Assembly: GCA_016839345.1 (NCBI GenBank)
Contig: JAEOUL010000263.1
Location: 1 to 9,463 of the forward strand
From: Candidatus Thorarchaeota archaeon
GTDB lineage: Archaea; Asgardarchaeota; Thorarchaeia; Thorarchaeales; Thorarchaeaceae
DNA length: 9,463 nt
Direction: 5' to 3'
Below the pieces are notes generated by a model. The model was not told the DNA's origin and did no database searches. It saw nothing but the letters and a program-made list of their open reading frames with translations. Positions 6,128 through 9,463 of the stretch are shown here, piece after piece. The translations under genes were made by a program, and so were the position numbers. How positions within the stretch are numbered: the stretch's first letter is position 1; every line of letters starts with the position of its first letter.

Positions 6128-6134
6128 TATATAA
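6128..6134 (+). promoter_or_regulatory. TATA box for the large surface peptidase gene
   Basis: TATATAA at 6128-6134 is the best TATA match on the plus strand before the gene at 6234. Transcription would begin near 6155-6160 and give a leader of about 75 bases, long for an archaeon, that contains the hairpin at 6200-6221. It lies about 85 bases from the oppositely directed TATA box at 6038-6044, so the two surface protein genes share one divergent control region. Confidence 0.5.
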
Positions 6135-6199
6135 CTATAAGAAATGAGAAGAATTTTACTAGTACAGTAAAGTACAACGATGAAGCTCCTGAAATATCT

Positions 6200-6221
6200 C
6201 TTGTAGAGGATACTCTACAAG
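6200..6221 (+). repeat. Perfect inverted repeat in the leader, touching the ribosome binding site
   Basis: CTTGTAGAG (6200-6208) and CTCTACAAG (6213-6221) are exact complements around the 4-base loop GATA. In RNA this would be a stable 9-bp hairpin; as DNA it is a near-palindrome of the kind bound by dimeric regulators. The right arm ends with AAG, the first three bases of the AAGGAGG ribosome binding site. No T-run follows, so it is not a terminator. A role in controlling translation or in regulator binding is inferred. Confidence 0.6.
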
Positions 6222-6225
6222 GAGG
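6219..6225 (+). promoter_or_regulatory. Ribosome binding site of the surface peptidase gene
   Basis: AAGGAGG ends eight bases before the TTG at 6234 and supports this start. The start codon lies in an exact tandem duplication TTGGATA TTGGATA (6227-6240). The second copy's TTG is in frame and well spaced; the first copy's TTG is out of frame. Confidence 0.72.
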
Positions 6226-6233
6226 GTTGGATA

Positions 6234-9146
6234 TTGGATAATAAAGTAAAAGCCACCATTGTAATTCTTATCCTTATGGCTGCGGGTGCTGCTGGCGTTT
6301 TTCTCCTTCTGGGAGGATTCCTAGCTCCAGAGCCAACTTACTCAACTTTCAATGGAGATGCTTGGATCAATGAGGTCCACATGAATTCTACATTGACAGC
6401 GAATGAGGAATATTTTGAGATATACATCTCGAATGACTACACACAATCCTCAATCACAGGTTGGACAATCACAACATTCGATGAAGAAGGTAGAGTAACA
6501 CTTCCTACAATCATGAATGTCGATGCGGAAGATTTCATTGCAGTTTATACTGGAACTGGTTTGGATGACCATGATGCATCCGATGGTACTGCAGTTGTGT
6601 ATCTAGGACTCGAAGATAGAATTCTAGACCCTGAGGGTGATGAGATTGCGATCTTCGATGAGTCAAATCTATTGATTCATTATATGCGATACGGTGGAGG
6701 GAACGGAGGTCCAGTCTATGACGAGTGGAGCACAACAGATGTCGGACCATCTCTTCCAGCTGGACACACTGGATCGCTGTCCTACTTTGGCGAGGACAAG
6801 ACCAACACAACAGCCTGGTTAGAGTCATTGACAACTCCAGGAAACCCTAACAAGTATGCTTTCACCACTGACACTACTGTACCATATTATGTAATCATTA
6901 CTTCAGGTGTCAAGGAACAGTATTCATTTCTTGGAATTGATGACATAAAATCTGCTGGCAAGAATGAAACGATAGACATATTCCCAGCAGCTGGTGTGAA
7001 TGCATCGACTATCAAGGCGATCAAGGAGCATATCGAATTTAGTTTAGAATTCTATGATGGAAAGGGATTTGATCGAGGTCCTGCAACCTACAAACCTGGG
7101 AGAATCAATGTTACAGTTATGCAGGGTACAACCACTGAATCAGTTGGTAGTTGTAATACTGAAGGTGAGATAGTCATCGAGCTTGGCAACATGACGAGTC
7201 TCATCGATCTCAAGTATGTTTGCGAACATGAACTAATGCACGCATTCCAGTTCAAAGTAGAAAACACAGGAGAAGGTAATCAAGACCACGCTCCTTTGAA
7301 GAACAAGTGGTATTTAGAAGGACAAGCAACGTACTGGGGTATCGAATCGACAAAAGCGAATTACAACCTTACCAATTCACAGATTCAAGAGGAGTTCGAA
7401 CGTGTTGGAGACCACAACTGGTTTACACACTATGCTGATCTCAACCGAAGCATCACGATAGGATGGGGAGGTGGCTACTCCGACTATATGGGTTCATACT
7501 TACTCTTCAAATGGATCAGTGAAACATTTGGCGAAGACAAAGTCAAGGAAATCTTTGATAAAGCCAAAGATAATTTTGGCAACGACTCCTTAGATGTGAG
7601 CCCTGAAGATGCAGCAGCTGAAGTGCTTGGGCTTCCATGGGAAACACTGCTTGCAATGTTCCATGCGTGGATGATGTCTGGTGCAATCACTGACAATGGA
7701 GTACCTGAACGAACGGGTCATGTGAATGTTACCTGGTCAGGAACACAGACTGGAGATTCGATTGGTGTTGTTCCACATGGGGCTGGTGTTGAGAGAATCA
7801 AGGTAAACAGCAATGAACCTTTCACGCTGGACTTTCAAACTGAACCAGGCGCAGTCTGGAAAATTACAGTCATCTACGTCTATGCTGATGGTTCGCGTGA
7901 GCAGGCGGAAAACTGTCCAAGGACTTATGCTGGGACGTCATCACCCTGGCCGGTGAATCCAGGAGCTCATGATAAAGTACTAGTTGAAGTAATTGTCATC
8001 AAGACACTAATCACCACTGGTTCAGTGAGTCAGATCAATATGACGCTGACACCAGTCAATCCAATTGGACCTGTACCATTGATTCCAAATACACCAGAGC
8101 CCTTTAAACTCCCACCAGGGTTCTGGAACGAAACAGACCCACATGACTTTCCTTGGTTGAAATCATTCATCTTAAACTACACCAGTGATAATTGGGAACA
8201 TCTCATAGCAATCGATATTCCTGATCCGTGGTTTGTTGATAGCTTCTTCGACATCTACTTCACGATTGATGATGTGATAGTACTCAATACTTCGCATATA
8301 CAGGTCACTGAGGCCAATCCTTACATCATTCCAGTCGATCCTGACGGTTCGTGGCCATTAGGTCTGTATAACATAACTCTCATACAATCAACAGTTGACT
8401 CAGTCATTGAAGGTACAATCGAAGATGTAGCATTCCTACCAGATGGCTATGACTTTGACCATCCACGTCATCATGAATATGGGGAGCTGGTACCGCAGGA
8501 CTCTGTGCAGCATAGAACAACAGGAGACCGTTGGTTCACAACGTATCCATCGAACGCTTCGGCATTCGAGTACTTCCTCACAGTTGGTCCAGAGTTTGTG
8601 ATGATTGCGGACTGGAACATGGAACTATATGTTGCCACAGATCCGACTGCTCCGATTCGCTCAACCGTGGGAGACTATGTAGCTGGAGAATGGCCAAGGA
8701 CTTTGAGTGTTCCAACTATACTCGATCCCGATTGGTCAGAAGATGGATACATACTCAGGGTCATCTATGATGGGGAGTATGCGGTTGGAGAACTCCAACA
8801 TATTGAAGACAGGCTTGAAGGAACAGCATTTGAGAAACCTTTGTGGCACACACTGTATGCGACTGAGTTCTATGGTGCACCCATACCATATCCAGATAGT
8901 GGGATGCTTTACATCAATTGCTCAATCACTGATACGAATTCCCTACGCTTTGATCTGAATGCTACGGTCAACGATTTAGTGGTCACGCTCTGGGTAAATG
9001 GTGTGGTAGTAGAGTCATTTTCTAACGGGGGAGATGGAAGTTATACTGCTTGGCTAAGCAGTGTAGTTGGACAAATGGTGACCATCACTGTGGAACAGGG
9101 TTCACTTGTCGGAGAGGTCTTGTGGCTCTGGTCAAGTACTACATAG
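6234..9146 (+). CDS. Large membrane-anchored surface protein with lamin-tail-like domain and HExxH zinc peptidase domain
   Basis: The 970-residue protein has a short basic N-terminus and one hydrophobic segment (about 8-30), a signal anchor or uncleaved signal peptide, so nearly everything is outside the cell. Residues about 40-155 resemble a lamin-tail domain: AWINEVHMN, EYFEIYISN, ITGWTIT and VTLP in the usual order. A peptidase domain follows: HELMH (332-336) with catalytic Glu333, and WYLEGQATYWGIE (359-371), where Glu362 should be the third zinc ligand. This is the gluzincin arrangement. The rest (about 490-970) is beta-rich and probably forms several sandwich domains for binding or spacing. 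I count 17 N-x-S/T sequons, as expected for a glycosylated archaeal surface protein. No C-terminal anchor is seen. The start is TTG with AAGGAGG upstream. The substrate is unknown; degradation of external protein or processing of cell-surface proteins is inferred. Confidence 0.82.
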   Translation: MDNKVKATIVILILMAAGAAGVFLLLGGFLAPEPTYSTFNGDAWINEVHMNSTLTANEEYFEIYISNDYTQSSITGWTITTFDEEGRVTLPTIMNVDAEDFIAVYTGTGLDDHDASDGTAVVYLGLEDRILDPEGDEIAIFDESNLLIHYMRYGGGNGGPVYDEWSTTDVGPSLPAGHTGSLSYFGEDKTNTTAWLESLTTPGNPNKYAFTTDTTVPYYVIITSGVKEQYSFLGIDDIKSAGKNETIDIFPAAGVNASTIKAIKEHIEFSLEFYDGKGFDRGPATYKPGRINVTVMQGTTTESVGSCNTEGEIVIELGNMTSLIDLKYVCEHELMHAFQFKVENTGEGNQDHAPLKNKWYLEGQATYWGIESTKANYNLTNSQIQEEFERVGDHNWFTHYADLNRSITIGWGGGYSDYMGSYLLFKWISETFGEDKVKEIFDKAKDNFGNDSLDVSPEDAAAEVLGLPWETLLAMFHAWMMSGAITDNGVPERTGHVNVTWSGTQTGDSIGVVPHGAGVERIKVNSNEPFTLDFQTEPGAVWKITVIYVYADGSREQAENCPRTYAGTSSPWPVNPGAHDKVLVEVIVIKTLITTGSVSQINMTLTPVNPIGPVPLIPNTPEPFKLPPGFWNETDPHDFPWLKSFILNYTSDNWEHLIAIDIPDPWFVDSFFDIYFTIDDVIVLNTSHIQVTEANPYIIPVDPDGSWPLGLYNITLIQSTVDSVIEGTIEDVAFLPDGYDFDHPRHHEYGELVPQDSVQHRTTGDRWFTTYPSNASAFEYFLTVGPEFVMIADWNMELYVATDPTAPIRSTVGDYVAGEWPRTLSVPTILDPDWSEDGYILRVIYDGEYAVGELQHIEDRLEGTAFEKPLWHTLYATEFYGAPIPYPDSGMLYINCSITDTNSLRFDLNATVNDLVVTLWVNGVVVESFSNGGDGSYTAWLSSVVGQMVTITVEQGSLVGEVLWLWSSTT

Positions 9147-9161
9147 ACCGACATCAAATGA

Positions 9162-9195
9162 ATGGGAGGTGACCCCTCCCATCACACTCTTTTTT
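9162..9195 (+). terminator. Hairpin plus T-run terminator of the surface peptidase gene
   Basis: ATGGGAGG (9162-9169) and CCTCCCAT (9175-9182) form a perfect 8-bp stem with a 5-base loop. Seven bases later comes a run of six T (9190-9195). It begins 16 bases after the stop of the 970-codon gene. The T-run also forms part of the TATA-like sequence of the next gene. Confidence 0.75.
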
Positions 9196-9197
9196 AA
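9190..9197 (+). promoter_or_regulatory. TATA-like box for the HAD gene
   Basis: TTTTTTAA is centred about 25 bases before the ATG at 9219, the spacing expected if the RNA begins at the start codon. No ribosome binding site is visible between it and the ATG, so a leaderless transcript is likely. The overlap with the terminator T-run makes the call less certain. Confidence 0.4.
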
Positions 9198-9218
9198 CCG
9201 CCAGTATCCCGAGCTTGT

Positions 9219-9463
9219 ATGAGTGATGGGAGTAGTAGGATCCGAAACATAGAGGCAATTTTGTTCGATTTGCATTTTACACTGACTGAAGTGACAGAAG
9301 ACATGATATCCCTAACAAGAAAGGTTTCTGCCGGCACAGGAATCGATCTTTCGGAATTTACAGATGACGAAATCCAACAGGCAGTGGAGAAGAGTGATGA
9401 GTGGTTCAAATCATATATGATCGAGAATGATGTTGAAATTCATTTTGGTAGTGAGATTGAACA
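9219..9463 (+). CDS. HAD-superfamily hydrolase, N-terminal part (cut by right window edge)
   Basis: An ATG at 9219 opens a frame of 81 codons that is still open at the window end. An in-frame TAA lies at 9195-9197, and no other start codon lies between. The protein begins MSDGSSRIRNIEAILFDLHF; AILFDLHFTLTE (13-24) is HAD motif I at the usual distance from the N-terminus. Asp17 is the predicted nucleophile and Thr21 the motif's threonine. The second acidic residue of the usual DxDxT is His19. Similar DLxxTL variants occur in haloacid dehalogenase-like relatives, so the protein may still be active. The following helical, acidic stretch (TEDMISLTRK, DDEIQQAVEK) fits the alpha-helical cap inserted after motif I. 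Motifs II-IV lie outside the window, so the substrate cannot be judged. Confidence 0.75.
   Translation, partial: MSDGSSRIRNIEAILFDLHFTLTEVTEDMISLTRKVSAGTGIDLSEFTDDEIQQAVEKSDEWFKSYMIENDVEIHFGSEIE

Noticed and set aside
1..9463. CRISPR array, insertion sequence, prophage or integrase attachment site
   Set aside because: No regularly spaced repeats, transposase, terminal inverted repeats or phage genes were seen anywhere in the window.

Overview
The window looks archaeal and chromosomal. Several signs point that way: a linked Mre11-Rad50 pair, TATA-like boxes about 25 to 35 bases upstream of starts, GGAGGTGAT-type ribosome binding sites, frequent TTG/GTG starts, many N-glycosylation sequons in secreted proteins, and hairpin or T-tract terminators. 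The moderate GC and the style of the large membrane-anchored surface proteins would fit an Asgard lineage such as Thorarchaeota. That placement is a guess; nothing here fixes the phylum.

Layout, left to right. (1) A minus-strand gene, cut by the left edge, starts at 145. Upstream of it lies a 37-codon minus-strand ORF (265-378) followed by a hairpin/T-tract terminator. About 320 bases without a convincing gene come next. (2) On the plus strand are a Cys-rich 126-residue protein of unknown function (697-1077), mre11 (1152-2240) and a short rad50 (2237-3520). mre11 and rad50 overlap by four bases and are surely cotranscribed. The 215 bases after rad50 read like a decayed small gene. (3) On the minus strand are an FAD/NADH-type pyridine nucleotide oxidoreductase (3762-4952) and, separated from it by a terminator, a secreted, C-terminally anchored surface protein (5056-6006). 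(4) A divergent promoter region leads rightwards into a 970-residue membrane-anchored surface protein (6234-9146) that joins a lamin-tail-like domain to an HExxH zinc peptidase. After a terminator, a HAD-family hydrolase begins at 9219 and runs off the window.

The most notable item is the Rad50. All ATPase motifs of the head are present, but the protein has only 427 residues. The usual several hundred residues of coiled coil and the CxxC zinc hook are replaced by a linker of roughly 110 residues without any cysteine. Its partner Mre11 keeps all its catalytic motifs. This suggests a head-only, hookless Mre11-Rad50 nuclease that must bridge or sense DNA in another way. Secondary points of interest are the 37-codon ORF with its own terminator, the decayed ORF behind rad50, the hairpin that covers part of the ribosome binding site of the peptidase gene, and the lamin-tail/peptidase fusion.
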